A DNA stretch of 64,000 bases from Pseudomonas sp. Marseille-Q3773 (lineage in GTDB: Bacteria > Pseudomonadota > Gammaproteobacteria > Pseudomonadales > Pseudomonadaceae). Location of the stretch: positions 5,262,001-5,326,000 of the forward strand of contig NZ_OU745390.1 in NCBI RefSeq assembly GCF_916618955.1, given 5' to 3'. The notes under the pieces are model-generated. The model had not been told where the DNA came from. It saw nothing but the letters and a program-made list of their open reading frames with translations, and made no database searches. Position numbers and translations under genes: made by a program. This document shows positions 1 through 8,107 of the stretch, piece by piece; positions within the stretch are counted from its first letter, which is position 1, and each line of letters starts with the position of its first letter.

Positions 1-815
1 CGGTGCGCCGCCAGTCGACGCTGGGCAAGTTGGCGTTGGAAAACGAAGACTTCGAGAGCGCCTCGAAAGCGTTTCGCCATGCTGTCAGCCAGGGCCAGAG
101 CTCACGCTACAAGGACGCCGAGAACAATCTCGGCCTGGTGCAGGCGCTGATGAGCAAGAATGCCGGTTTTGGCCTGGATGCGCGCACCCGGGTCGAGATC
201 AACGCCACGCTCAGCGAGGTTGCCAAGGAAAACCCGGAAGACCAGGGGTTGCAAGTGCGCGCGCGGATGATGAAGGCCGCCAGCCTGCAACAGGCCGGGG
301 ACCCGGAAACGGCGGCCAAGCTGACCGAACAGGCGATCCAGCGCCTGGACAAGATGAACCAGTTCTTTTCGGTCGATTCGGCCCTGACCGTCGCCGCGCA
401 ATTGCAGGCCATGGGTCAGGAAGCCGCCGCCATCGGCGTGCTGAGGGGCTGTGTGGAAAGTTACGGCGACGACCCCAAGGTCATGGAGAAAGTGGGCAAG
501 CTGACCGATGACCCGAGCGTGCTCAACGCCATTACCGAAGCGGTCACCCTCAACCGTCAGGGCGTGCGCAGTTACCAGGGCGGGCAGCTCGGCGAGGCGC
601 TGCAGCTGTTCCGCAAGGCGCTGGGGTTGCAGCCGAAGAACATCAGCATCGCCTTGAATACTGCCCAGGCGCTACTGCGCATTGGCGGCGACAACCCGCA
701 GCCGGCAATCATGCAGGAGTGTCGTGACGCCCTGACCAGCGTGGCCGGTATCCCTGCCAGCGACAACCGTTACGACCGTTACCGCAAATTGCATATCCGG
801 GTGTTCGGCGCATGA
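1..815 (+). CDS. Response regulator C-terminal part with TPR repeats (5' truncated by window)
   Basis: The reading frame is open from the window edge, so the true start and any receiver domain lie upstream. The visible 270 residues are helical and carry TPR-like pairs, for instance around residues 182-215 (RQGVRSYQGGQLGEALQLF, then the KALGLQPKN turn). Its TGA overlaps the ATG of the downstream histidine kinase by four bases (ATGA), so the two are translationally coupled and probably form a two-component pair. In Pseudomonas, REC-TPR proteins sit beside such a kinase; that part is family knowledge, because the REC domain is not visible here. Confidence 0.75.
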   Translation, partial: VRRQSTLGKLALENEDFESASKAFRHAVSQGQSSRYKDAENNLGLVQALMSKNAGFGLDARTRVEINATLSEVAKENPEDQGLQVRARMMKAASLQQAGDPETAAKLTEQAIQRLDKMNQFFSVDSALTVAAQLQAMGQEAAAIGVLRGCVESYGDDPKVMEKVGKLTDDPSVLNAITEAVTLNRQGVRSYQGGQLGEALQLFRKALGLQPKNISIALNTAQALLRIGGDNPQPAIMQECRDALTSVAGIPASDNRYDRYRKLHIRVFGA

Positions 816-1504
816 ATCAAGACAACCAGGGGCTGGATTTTTCCACGGTGATCGCCTCCACCGTGCACGACCTGAAGAACTCCCTGTCAGCGCTGATCCA
901 GTCCCACAACCAGTGGATGGAGCGTTTGCCCGAGGAGCTGCGCGGGGGGACCGAGCAGGGCGTGATGGAGCATGAGTTTCGTCACCTCAACGGCATGCTG
1001 GTGCAGCTGCTGGGGCTGTACAAGCTGGGTGTCAACCAGCTGCCGGTGTGCCCGGACTACCACGAACTGGACGACTTCATCGAGGCCCAGCTGGCTGCTC
1101 ACGAGGAAGTGCTCAGGCACAAGGACATCCTCGCCACCTGGCGTATCGACACTGACAACCCACTGGGCTTCTTCGACCGTGAACTGGTGGCCTCGGTGGT
1201 CGCCAACGTCATCACCAACGCCACCCGCTTCGCTGCGCATGCCTTGCTGATCACCATCGAGGAAGCGGACAACCAGCTGGCCATTTGTGTCAACGATGAC
1301 GGCCCCGGTTATCCACAGCGCATGCTCGAACGCCAGGAAGAGTTCATCCAGGGCATCGATTCGAACAGCGGCAGCACCGGCCTTGGCCTTTATTTTGCCG
1401 CGCGCATCGCGGCGTTGCATGAAAGTGGCGGGGTGCGCGGGCGCATCGAGATCGCCAATGGTGGGGCGCTTGGAGGGGGGCTGTTCAAGCTGTTTTTGCC
1501 GTGA
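812..1504 (+). CDS. Sensor histidine kinase, short cytoplasmic type
   Basis: A 230-residue kinase with no membrane segment and no sensor domain. The H-box is HDLKN with the phospho-acceptor His19. The ATPase part shows an N-box (NVITNATRFA), a G1 box (DDGPGYP) and a G2 box (STGLGLYFA). The start is the ATG overlapping the stop of the preceding regulator gene (ATGA). It probably phosphorylates that regulator. The absence of any input domain suggests it senses a protein partner or is controlled through the TPR protein. Confidence 0.85.
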   Translation: MNQDNQGLDFSTVIASTVHDLKNSLSALIQSHNQWMERLPEELRGGTEQGVMEHEFRHLNGMLVQLLGLYKLGVNQLPVCPDYHELDDFIEAQLAAHEEVLRHKDILATWRIDTDNPLGFFDRELVASVVANVITNATRFAAHALLITIEEADNQLAICVNDDGPGYPQRMLERQEEFIQGIDSNSGSTGLGLYFAARIAALHESGGVRGRIEIANGGALGGGLFKLFLP

Positions 1505-1603
1505 AATGGGCAGGATTGCAGTGCGAAGTTCTTGCGAATTTGTCATGCTCGATGCACTGGCACGTGTGCAAACGCTCTTCGGCTAACCGGTCCTCATACT
1601 CCC

Positions 1604-2248
1604 ATGCAGAATCCATCATCAGCGCTTATTCGCGAAACCTTCCCTGTAGGCCCCTTGCAATGTAATTGCACCCTGATTGGCGACCCGCTGAGCAAGAAGG
1701 CCATCGTCGTCGACCCGGGCGGTGATCCGGAGAAGATTCTTGCCCGCCTGCAGGCCCATGGCCTGACCCTGGTGAGCATCATTCACACCCACGCGCACTT
1801 CGATCACTTCCTGGCGTCCGGCAAGCTCAAGGAACTGACCGGCGCGACCCTGCACCTGCACAAGGACGACCAGGTGCTGTGGGACAACCTGGAAATGCAA
1901 TGCCAGATGTTCGGCGTGCCCTACACCCCGGTACCCGCGCCTGACCGCTGGCTGGGTGACGACGAAGAGCTGGCCTGCGGTTGTGGCGTAGCCCTGCATA
2001 CGCCAGGCCACACCCCCGGCTCGATGAGTTTCTGGTTTGCCGATGCCAAGCTGCTGATCGCCGGGGATACCCTGTTCCGCCGTGGCATCGGCCGCACCGA
2101 TTTGTGGGGCGGCGACCAGCGGGCTATCGTGCGTTCGATCAAGGAGCGGCTGTACCGGCTGGATGAACAAGCCATCGTGGTAACTGGCCATGGCCCCGAT
2201 ACCCGGCTGGGTGACGAGATGCGTGAAAACCCCTTCGTACGTGCGTGA
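1604..2248 (+). CDS. Metallo-beta-lactamase-fold hydrolase (glyoxalase II-like, YcbL type)
   Basis: A 214-residue zinc hydrolase. The HTHAHFDH motif (HxHxDH) supplies metal ligands, followed by HTPGHTPGS, the AGDTLF aspartate and the final VTGHGPDT histidine. The short length without the C-terminal helical domain of true GloB fits the YcbL/type II glyoxalase group, which hydrolyses glutathione thioesters. The ATG at 1604 was chosen because residues 1-25 (MQNPSSALIRETFPVGPLQCN) match the usual N-terminus; an upstream in-frame start would only add unrelated residues. The substrate is inferred. Confidence 0.85.
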   Translation: MQNPSSALIRETFPVGPLQCNCTLIGDPLSKKAIVVDPGGDPEKILARLQAHGLTLVSIIHTHAHFDHFLASGKLKELTGATLHLHKDDQVLWDNLEMQCQMFGVPYTPVPAPDRWLGDDEELACGCGVALHTPGHTPGSMSFWFADAKLLIAGDTLFRRGIGRTDLWGGDQRAIVRSIKERLYRLDEQAIVVTGHGPDTRLGDEMRENPFVRA

Positions 2249-2356
2249 TGGCACATGAAGGCACTTTCATGGAATTTTTCGTTGCCTGTGCGATCCAAGG
2301 CTGGCATAGATCCGTTCGCGATCTGTCGCATTCATGAATTCAGTAGGAGCTTGTCC

Positions 2357-3076
2357 ATGTTCACCATGCGTCGTCTGATTATCGTCGCAACCGCCGCTGC
2401 CCTGATGACTGGCTGTGCCGGTCAGAACCCTTATGACAGCCAGGGCCAGGCGCAGGGCTCCACAGGGATGAGCAAGACGGCCAAATACGGCGGCCTGGGT
2501 GCGCTGGCCGGTGCCATTGCCGGTGCCGCCATTGACCACAACAACCGCGGCAAGGGTGCGCTGATCGGTGCCGCTGCCGTGGGTGCCGCTGCCGCCGGTT
2601 ATGGCTACTACGCCGACAAGCAGGAAGCCGAGCTGCGCGCGCAAATGGCCAACACCGGTGTGGAAGTGCAGCGACAGGGTGACCAGATCAAGCTGATCAT
2701 GCCGGGCAACATCACCTTCGCCACCGACTCGGCCAACATCGCGCCGAGCTTCTACTCGCCGCTGAACAACCTGGCCAGCTCGTTCAAGCAGTTCAACCAG
2801 AACACCATCGAAGTAGTCGGCTTCACCGACAGCACCGGCAGCCGCCAGCACAACATGGACCTGTCCCAGCGTCGCGCGCAGGCGGTCAGCACCTACCTGA
2901 CTTCGCAGGGCGTGGACGCCTCGCGTATTTCGGTACGCGGCATGGGCCCGGATCAGCCGATCGCCAGCAACGCCGACGCCAACGGCCGTGCGCAGAACCG
3001 TCGGGTGGAAGTGAACCTGAAGCCGATTCCCGGCCAGCAGTATGACCAGCAGGGCCAGGTTCAGCAGTATCCCTGA
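2357..3076 (+). CDS. OmpA-family outer membrane lipoprotein
   Basis: A 239-residue lipoprotein. The signal peptide ends in the lipobox MTGC, so the mature protein begins at the cysteine near residue 19. A glycine-zipper stretch (GGLGALAGAIAGAAIDHNNRGKGALIG, in part) follows, then an OmpA C-terminal peptidoglycan-binding domain with the NxxLSxxRAxxV motif and a terminal NRRVEV. It resembles the YiaD type that anchors the outer membrane to the wall. ATG 2357 has the Shine-Dalgarno TAGGAGC nine bases upstream. It converges with pta across a hairpin. Confidence 0.88.
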   Translation: MFTMRRLIIVATAAALMTGCAGQNPYDSQGQAQGSTGMSKTAKYGGLGALAGAIAGAAIDHNNRGKGALIGAAAVGAAAAGYGYYADKQEAELRAQMANTGVEVQRQGDQIKLIMPGNITFATDSANIAPSFYSPLNNLASSFKQFNQNTIEVVGFTDSTGSRQHNMDLSQRRAQAVSTYLTSQGVDASRISVRGMGPDQPIASNADANGRAQNRRVEVNLKPIPGQQYDQQGQVQQYP

Positions 3077-3081
3077 CCGAT

Positions 3082-3109
3082 ACCGGGGGCTGCAGCGCAG
3101 CCCCGGTTT
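3082..3109. terminator. Hairpin between convergent OmpA-family gene and pta
   Basis: A GC-rich inverted repeat (ACCGGGGGCTGC / GCAGCCCCGGT) fills the 33-base gap between the two convergent stops, followed by TTTC on the + side. It probably terminates both transcripts, although there is no long T tract. Confidence 0.6.
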
Positions 3110-5197
3110 CTAACCTGCCACGCTGGCCTGAATCGCCGTAAGGGCGATGGTATGCACGATATCGTCTACCTGGGCCCCACGCGGCAAGTCGTTCACCGGC
3201 TTGCGCAGCCCCTGCAGCATGGGCCCCAGGCTGACGCCGTCGGTGCTGCGCTGCACCGCCTTGTGCGTGGTGTTGCCGGTATTCAGGTCGGGGAACACGA
3301 ACACCGTGGCACGCCCGGCCACCGGGCTGTCTGGCGCCAGCTCCCGGGCAATCGCCGGGTTGGCTGCGGCGTCATACTGCAACGGCCCGTCGATCAGCAG
3401 CGCCTCAGTCGCAGCCTGCGCCAGGCGGGTCGCTTCGCGCACTTTCTCGACTTCCTCATCGCTGGCCGAATCGCTTGAGTAACTGATCATCGCCACCCGC
3501 GGTGCGATGCCGAACGCCTGCGCCGAGTCGGCGCTCTGCCGGGCGATTTCGGCCAGTTCGGCAGCGCTCGGGTGCGGGTTCATCACGCAGTCGCCGTACA
3601 CCAGCACCTGTTCCGGGAACAGCATGAAGAACACCGATGACACCAGGCTCGAACCGGGTGCGGTCTTGATCAGTTGCAAAGCCGGGCGGATGGTGTTGGC
3701 AGTCGAGTGCACCAGGCCCGAGACCAGGCCATCCACTTCGTCCAGCGCCAGCATCATGGTGCCGATCACAACCGGGTCTTCCAGTTGTTGCTCGGCCATC
3801 GGCGCATTGAGGTTCTTGCTCTTGCGCAGTGCGACCATCGGTTCCACATAGCGACCGCGGATCAGCTCCGGGTCGAGGATTTCCAGGCCTGGCGGCAATG
3901 TGATGCCCTGCGCACGTGCCACGGCGTCGACATCCTCGGGCTTGGCCAGCAGCACGCAGCGGGCGATGCCTCGGGCCTGGCAGATGGCCGCAGCCTGTAC
4001 CAGCAGCGGCTCGGCGCCTTCCGGCAGGACGATACGCTTGTTGGCCTGCTGCGCGCGCTGGATCAGCTGGTAGCGGAACACGGCCGGTGACAGGCGTAGT
4101 TCGCGCGGGGTACCGCAACGCTGGTGCAACCAGGCCGCGTCGAGGTGACTGGCGACGAAATCGGTGATGAACTCGGCACGCTCGCGGTCGTCCACCGGGA
4201 TTTCCCGGTTCAGCGAGTTGAGCTGGTTGGCGGTGTCGTACGAACCGGTACTGACCGACAGGATCGGCAGGCCGGCCTGCAGGGCGCCACGGCACAGGCC
4301 CAGGATGCGCGCGTCAGGCTTGCTGTCGCTGGTCAGCAGCAGGCCGGCCAGCGGTACGCCGTTGATCGCCGCGAGGCTGACGGCGAGGATGATGTCGTCG
4401 CGGTCGCCCGGGGTCACCACCAGCGTGCCCGAAGTCAGCAGCGGCACCGTGTTGGCCACGGTGCGTGCGCAGATGATGATCTTGCCCATGCGCCGCTGCT
4501 CGTAGTCACCGGCGTTGAGTACCTGGGCACCGAGCAGTTCGGCCACGTCGCGGGTGCGCGGGGCGTTCAGTTCCGGTTGGTAGGGGATGCAACCGAGCAG
4601 GCGGAAGTCGTCGCCGCGCAGTAGCGGCGAGTGCTCGCGCAGGCGCGCGGAAAACTCTGCCATGCTTTCGTCGGTGCGCACCTTGTTGAGGATCACCCCG
4701 AGCACTTTCGGATCACGCGGGCCGCCAAACAGCTGCGCCTGCAGTTCTACCCGGCCAGACAGCTCGCTGAGTACTTCGTTTTCCGGCGCCGAGACCAGGA
4801 TCACCTCGGCATCCAGGCTCTTGGCCAGGTGCAGGTTGACCCGCGCCGCATAACTGGCGTGGCGCGTAGGCACCATGCCTTCGACCACTACTACGTCGTT
4901 GCCGATGCAGGCTTGCTGGTACAGACGGATGATTTCCTCGAGCAGTTCGTCCAGCTGGCCTTCGCCGAGCATGCGCTCGACGTGGGCCAGGCTCAGCGGT
5001 ACCGGTGGCTTGATGCCGTGGGTGCGGGCGACCAGTTCGGTGGAGCGTTCGGGACCGGTATCACCGGGGTGGGGCTGGGCGATCGGCTTGAAGAAGCCAA
5101 CCTTCAGGCCGGCGCGTTCGAGGGTGCGTACCAGGCCGAGGCTGATGGAGGTCAGGCCGACACCGAAGTCGGTCGGCGCAATGAAAAATGTCTGCAT
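3110..5197 (-). CDS. pta: Phosphate acetyltransferase, long DRTGG-type
   Basis: A 695-residue enzyme converting acetyl-CoA and phosphate to acetyl phosphate and CoA. It has the long proteobacterial architecture: an N-terminal P-loop-like AAA_26 region (MQTFFIAPTDFGVGLTSISLG), a central DRTGG domain (residues about 210-330) and the C-terminal catalytic PTA_PTB domain (about 370-695, with NTGNTTHKAVQRS near the end). The ATG at 5197 begins the canonical N-terminus. Upstream in-frame codons read unrelated sequence of the neighbouring DUF3565 region, so longer starts were rejected. No ackA is visible alongside. Confidence 0.95.
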   Translation of the reverse strand: MQTFFIAPTDFGVGLTSISLGLVRTLERAGLKVGFFKPIAQPHPGDTGPERSTELVARTHGIKPPVPLSLAHVERMLGEGQLDELLEEIIRLYQQACIGNDVVVVEGMVPTRHASYAARVNLHLAKSLDAEVILVSAPENEVLSELSGRVELQAQLFGGPRDPKVLGVILNKVRTDESMAEFSARLREHSPLLRGDDFRLLGCIPYQPELNAPRTRDVAELLGAQVLNAGDYEQRRMGKIIICARTVANTVPLLTSGTLVVTPGDRDDIILAVSLAAINGVPLAGLLLTSDSKPDARILGLCRGALQAGLPILSVSTGSYDTANQLNSLNREIPVDDRERAEFITDFVASHLDAAWLHQRCGTPRELRLSPAVFRYQLIQRAQQANKRIVLPEGAEPLLVQAAAICQARGIARCVLLAKPEDVDAVARAQGITLPPGLEILDPELIRGRYVEPMVALRKSKNLNAPMAEQQLEDPVVIGTMMLALDEVDGLVSGLVHSTANTIRPALQLIKTAPGSSLVSSVFFMLFPEQVLVYGDCVMNPHPSAAELAEIARQSADSAQAFGIAPRVAMISYSSDSASDEEVEKVREATRLAQAATEALLIDGPLQYDAAANPAIARELAPDSPVAGRATVFVFPDLNTGNTTHKAVQRSTDGVSLGPMLQGLRKPVNDLPRGAQVDDIVHTIALTAIQASVAG

Positions 5198-5228
5198 GCG
5201 TGCTTCTCGAAATAAGCGGTGCAAGAAA

Positions 5229-5531
5229 TTAACGGCCAAGGGTAGCGCTATCGGCCCCCTGAGCGCACCAGCCGCAAGCGAAAGGCTGGCCGATGCGTTG
5301 CGCGCGCTGGGCCGGGTCCAGCACCCAGGGGCGTGCCTGCCACGGCGGCTGGTGGCGCAGATGCTGGGTATGGCCGCAGGACAGTTCGGCCACCCAGTGG
5401 TCTTCCTCATCCTGGTGGAAGCCGGTGATCCGACTGATGGGCCGCTGCTCATCCGCAGTGCGGTCGCAATCGGACGATGGCTTGGTTACACTTGTCCGCT
5501 CTACATTCTTTTGCAAAAGGTCTTGCCCCAT
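5229..5531 (-). CDS. DUF3565 family protein, start uncertain
   Basis: The conserved core (ISRITGFHQDEEDHWVAELS, then CGHTQHLRHQPPW) and a C-terminal Cys-x2-Cys (ACGWCAQG) give a small protein with Cys/His ligands, perhaps metal binding. The function is unknown. The core begins at about residue 30 of the longest plausible form. The only ATG that fits (5531) would overlap the ATG of divergent slyD by two bases, leaving no room for a leader. A TTG at 5516 is an alternative. It precedes pta by 31 bases and may be co-transcribed with it. Confidence 0.65.
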   Translation of the reverse strand: MGQDLLQKNVERTSVTKPSSDCDRTADEQRPISRITGFHQDEEDHWVAELSCGHTQHLRHQPPWQARPWVLDPAQRAQRIGQPFACGWCAQGADSATLGR

Positions 5532-6015
5532 GCTGATCGCCGCCAACAAGGCTGTCTCCATCGACTATACCCTGACCAATGACGCCGGGGAGACCATCGA
5601 CAGCTCCGCCGGTGGCGCGCCGCTGGTTTACCTGCACGGTGCCGGCAACATCATCCCGGGCCTGGAAAAGGCCTTGGAAGGCAAGCAGGCCGGTGACGAG
5701 CTGAACGTTTCCGTCGAGCCGGAAGATGCCTACGGTGAATACTTGGCCGAGCTGGTCAGCACCTTGAACCGCAGCCTGTTCGAAGGCGTCGACGAGCTGG
5801 AGGTGGGCATGCAGTTCCACGCTTCGGCGCCGGATGGCCAGATGCAGATCGTCACTATCCGCGACATCGACGGCGATGACATCACTGTTGACGGCAATCA
5901 CCCGCTGGCCGGCCAGCGCCTGACCTTCCAGGTCAAGGTAGTCAACGTGCGTGACGCCAGCGACGAAGAAATCGCTCACCGTCACATCCACGGTGAAGGT
6001 GGCCATCACCACTGA
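5530..6015 (+). CDS. slyD: FKBP-type peptidyl-prolyl isomerase, SlyD-like
   Basis: A 161-residue cytoplasmic PPIase/chaperone. The first 70 residues form the FKBP half-domain with YLHGAGNIIPGLEKAL. The insert-in-flap chaperone domain (about residues 75-125) contains EPEDAYGEY and the VDGNHPLAGQRLTF signature. The C-terminus is a short His-rich tail (HRHIHGEGGHHH), compatible with nickel binding but far shorter than the E. coli SlyD tail. The start is the ATG after a run reading AAAGGTCTTGCCCC. A strong structured terminator follows. Confidence 0.9.
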   Translation: MLIAANKAVSIDYTLTNDAGETIDSSAGGAPLVYLHGAGNIIPGLEKALEGKQAGDELNVSVEPEDAYGEYLAELVSTLNRSLFEGVDELEVGMQFHASAPDGQMQIVTIRDIDGDDITVDGNHPLAGQRLTFQVKVVNVRDASDEEIAHRHIHGEGGHHH

Positions 6016-6043
6016 TTTTCTGCGCTAAGCTCAGAAAGTCGCC

Positions 6044-6107
6044 AGGCGCTCGGGCAAGCCGATTTGCCTTCCTTCGGGAGGTGGACGGCTTGGACGAGCG
6101 CCTTTTT
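6044..6107 (+). terminator. Long three-part stem-loop ending in T5 after slyD
   Basis: Three nested helices are stacked: GGCGCTCG (6045-6052) with CGAGCGCC (6095-6102); CAAGCCG (6055-6061) with CGGCTTG (6086-6092); and CCTTCC with GGGAGG around a TTC loop (6067-6081). TTTTT follows at 6103. It works as the intrinsic terminator of slyD, but it is longer than needed and could be the 3' end of a small RNA. Confidence 0.7.
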
Positions 6108-6158
6108 AGTGGGCGGAATTCGCCTGCGCGGCAACCGGCAACCTGAGAGGGATTCATC

Positions 6159-6641
6159 ATGAGTGCATTTCACGACCTGAAACTGGACGCGCTGAACGGC
6201 GGGGAGCTGCCTCTCGCACCCTTCAAGGGCCAAGTGGTGCTGGTGGTAAATGTTGCTTCCAAGTGTGGCCTGACGCCGCAATACAAGGCCTTGGAGAACC
6301 TTTACCAGGACTACAAGGACAAGGGCTTCAACGTGCTTGGCCTGCCGTGCAACCAGTTTGCCGGTCAGGAACCGGGCAGTGAAAAGGAAATCCAGGAGTT
6401 CTGCAGCCTCAACTATGGTGTGAGCTTCCCGCTGGGGGCCAAGCTGGAAGTCAACGGGCCACACCGCCATTCGCTGTATCGCCTGCTGGCCGGCGAGGGC
6501 GCCGAGTTCCCCGGCGACATCACCTGGAACTTCGAGAAATTCCTGGTTGGCAAGGACGGGCGGGTGCTGGCGCGCTTCTCGCCGCGAACGGCACCGGATG
6601 ACCCTGCAGTGGTGCAGGCCATCGAGAAGGCCTTGGCCTGA
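6159..6641 (+). CDS. Glutathione peroxidase, cysteine type
   Basis: A 160-residue thioredoxin-fold peroxidase reducing hydroperoxides. The peroxidatic residue is a cysteine in NVASKCGLTPQY, not selenocysteine. The second signature LGLPCNQFAGQEPG and the WNFEKFLV motif (tryptophan of the catalytic triad) are intact. There is no signal peptide, so it is cytoplasmic. The ATG follows GAGAGGGATTCATC. Related bacterial enzymes (BtuE type) often use thioredoxin rather than glutathione; the actual donor cannot be seen. Confidence 0.92.
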   Translation: MSAFHDLKLDALNGGELPLAPFKGQVVLVVNVASKCGLTPQYKALENLYQDYKDKGFNVLGLPCNQFAGQEPGSEKEIQEFCSLNYGVSFPLGAKLEVNGPHRHSLYRLLAGEGAEFPGDITWNFEKFLVGKDGRVLARFSPRTAPDDPAVVQAIEKALA

Positions 6642-6738
6642 AGCGCCTGACGCGATGTATGCAGGGCGGCTAGTGTCGTGACCGGGCCGCAAAGTGCGAG
6701 GGGCTGCGCTGCAGTCCGGTCGCGACACCAGGCCGCTG

Positions 6739-7929
6739 CTACACGGATCGCGTAGAGCCCAGCCTCGAAGCTGGTGAACTCGCAGCCTGGTTCCGGGCTG
6801 CATGGAGATACCCCTCGAACTGCTCGACAATCGCCGGCCAGCCCTGGCGGCTGGCGTGCTGCCGCGCATTCAGGCGCACCCGGCGCAAGGTTTCCGCTTC
6901 TTCCAGCAGCCAGCAGGCGGCATCGACGAATGCCGCCGGGTCCCCCGGCATGGCCAGTGCACCGCTGTGGCCATGGCGGATATGCTGCGCTGCGGCCGCC
7001 TCGTCATAAGCGACCACCGCCAACCCCGAGGCCATGGCTTCGAGCACTACATTGCCAAAGGTCTCGGTCAGGCTCGGGAACAGGAACAGGTCACCGCTGG
7101 CATAGTGCTCGGCCAGTAGCTCGCCGCGCTGGGCGCCGCAGAACACGGCCTCGGGCAGCTGCTGGCGGAGGGCGGTGCGTTGCGGGCCATCCCCCACCAG
7201 TATCAGGCGCAGGCGTTTGTGTGGATAAGCCTTCTGCAGGGCATCGAGGCACGGGCGCAGGAGGCCCAGGTTCTTTTCCACTGCCAACCGGCCGACATGC
7301 AGCACGGCGATATCGTCCGGGCCAAGTCCCCAGCTGTCGCGCAGTGCCTGGCTACGCCGCGCCGGGTTGAACAGGCAGGCATCAACCCCGCGGGCCAACA
7401 GCGCCAGGCGTTCGAAACCACGGCGTTCAAGCTCCAGGCGTTGGCTGAGGCTGGGAACCAGGGTGATGGCTGTACGCCGATGGAACCAGCGCAGGTAATG
7501 GGTGAGCAGGCGCGTCAGCAGGCCCAGCCCGTACTGGCCGGAATACTGCGGGAAATTGGTATGAAAGCCGCTCACCACTGCCACGCCAAGGCGGCGGGCG
7601 GCGCGCAGGGCGCTGAGCCCCAGCGGCCCCTCGGTGGCGATGTACAGCACGTCCGGGCGCTGCCGACGCCAATGGCGCAACAGTTTGTGCATCGATACCT
7701 CGCCCCACTGCAAGCCAGGGTAGCCAGGCAGCGGCCAGCCACGGCACAGCATCAGCTCAGGGTCGTCGTACAGCGGCCCTTCACCGGCCTGGCGCGGGCG
7801 CACCACCTCGACCTTGTGGCCGCGCTGGCGCAGTCCCTCGCTGAGGCGGCCAAGGGTGTTGGCCACGCCGTTGATTTCGGGTGGGAAGGTTTCGCTGACC
7901 AAGGTAATGCGTAGGGCGGGTGTATTCAT
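6739..7929 (-). CDS. Glycosyltransferase family 4 (MgtA-like)
   Basis: A 396-residue GT-B enzyme. The N-terminal acceptor domain begins LRITLVSETFPPEINGVANT, typical of GDP-mannose-dependent alpha-mannosyltransferase/sulfoquinovosyl-type GT4 members. The C-terminal donor domain holds VLHVGRLAVEKN, LVGDGPQR and the E-x7-E signature ETFGNVVLEAMASG. ATG 7929 fits the family N-terminus; the long upstream extension in frame is low-complexity antisense of the promoter region. It probably glycosylates a membrane lipid or envelope polysaccharide. It stands alone, divergent from the chemoreceptor gene. Confidence 0.85.
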   Translation of the reverse strand: MNTPALRITLVSETFPPEINGVANTLGRLSEGLRQRGHKVEVVRPRQAGEGPLYDDPELMLCRGWPLPGYPGLQWGEVSMHKLLRHWRRQRPDVLYIATEGPLGLSALRAARRLGVAVVSGFHTNFPQYSGQYGLGLLTRLLTHYLRWFHRRTAITLVPSLSQRLELERRGFERLALLARGVDACLFNPARRSQALRDSWGLGPDDIAVLHVGRLAVEKNLGLLRPCLDALQKAYPHKRLRLILVGDGPQRTALRQQLPEAVFCGAQRGELLAEHYASGDLFLFPSLTETFGNVVLEAMASGLAVVAYDEAAAAQHIRHGHSGALAMPGDPAAFVDAACWLLEEAETLRRVRLNARQHASRQGWPAIVEQFEGYLHAARNQAASSPASRLGSTRSV

Positions 7930-8107
7930 GACAAAAAGTTTCCGCCTGCCAGGTTGCGCCAATGTGACCGCTGCGTGACGTCCAGATGACGCCTGCTTGC
8001 TGACGCCTTTCCCTTTTTGAAATTTTCCTTTCAGGACGCTCAAGAAGGCTTCACGGGCAGCCGATGAAGAAGCATTCGACGACCTGATGCGCTCCGGGAG
8101 AGCGGTG

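Noticed and set aside
6159..6641. Selenocysteine glutathione peroxidase, tempting because selD/selU are in the window
   Set aside because: The active-site codon is a normal Cys (SKCG) and no in-frame TGA is present; the selenium genes serve tRNA modification.
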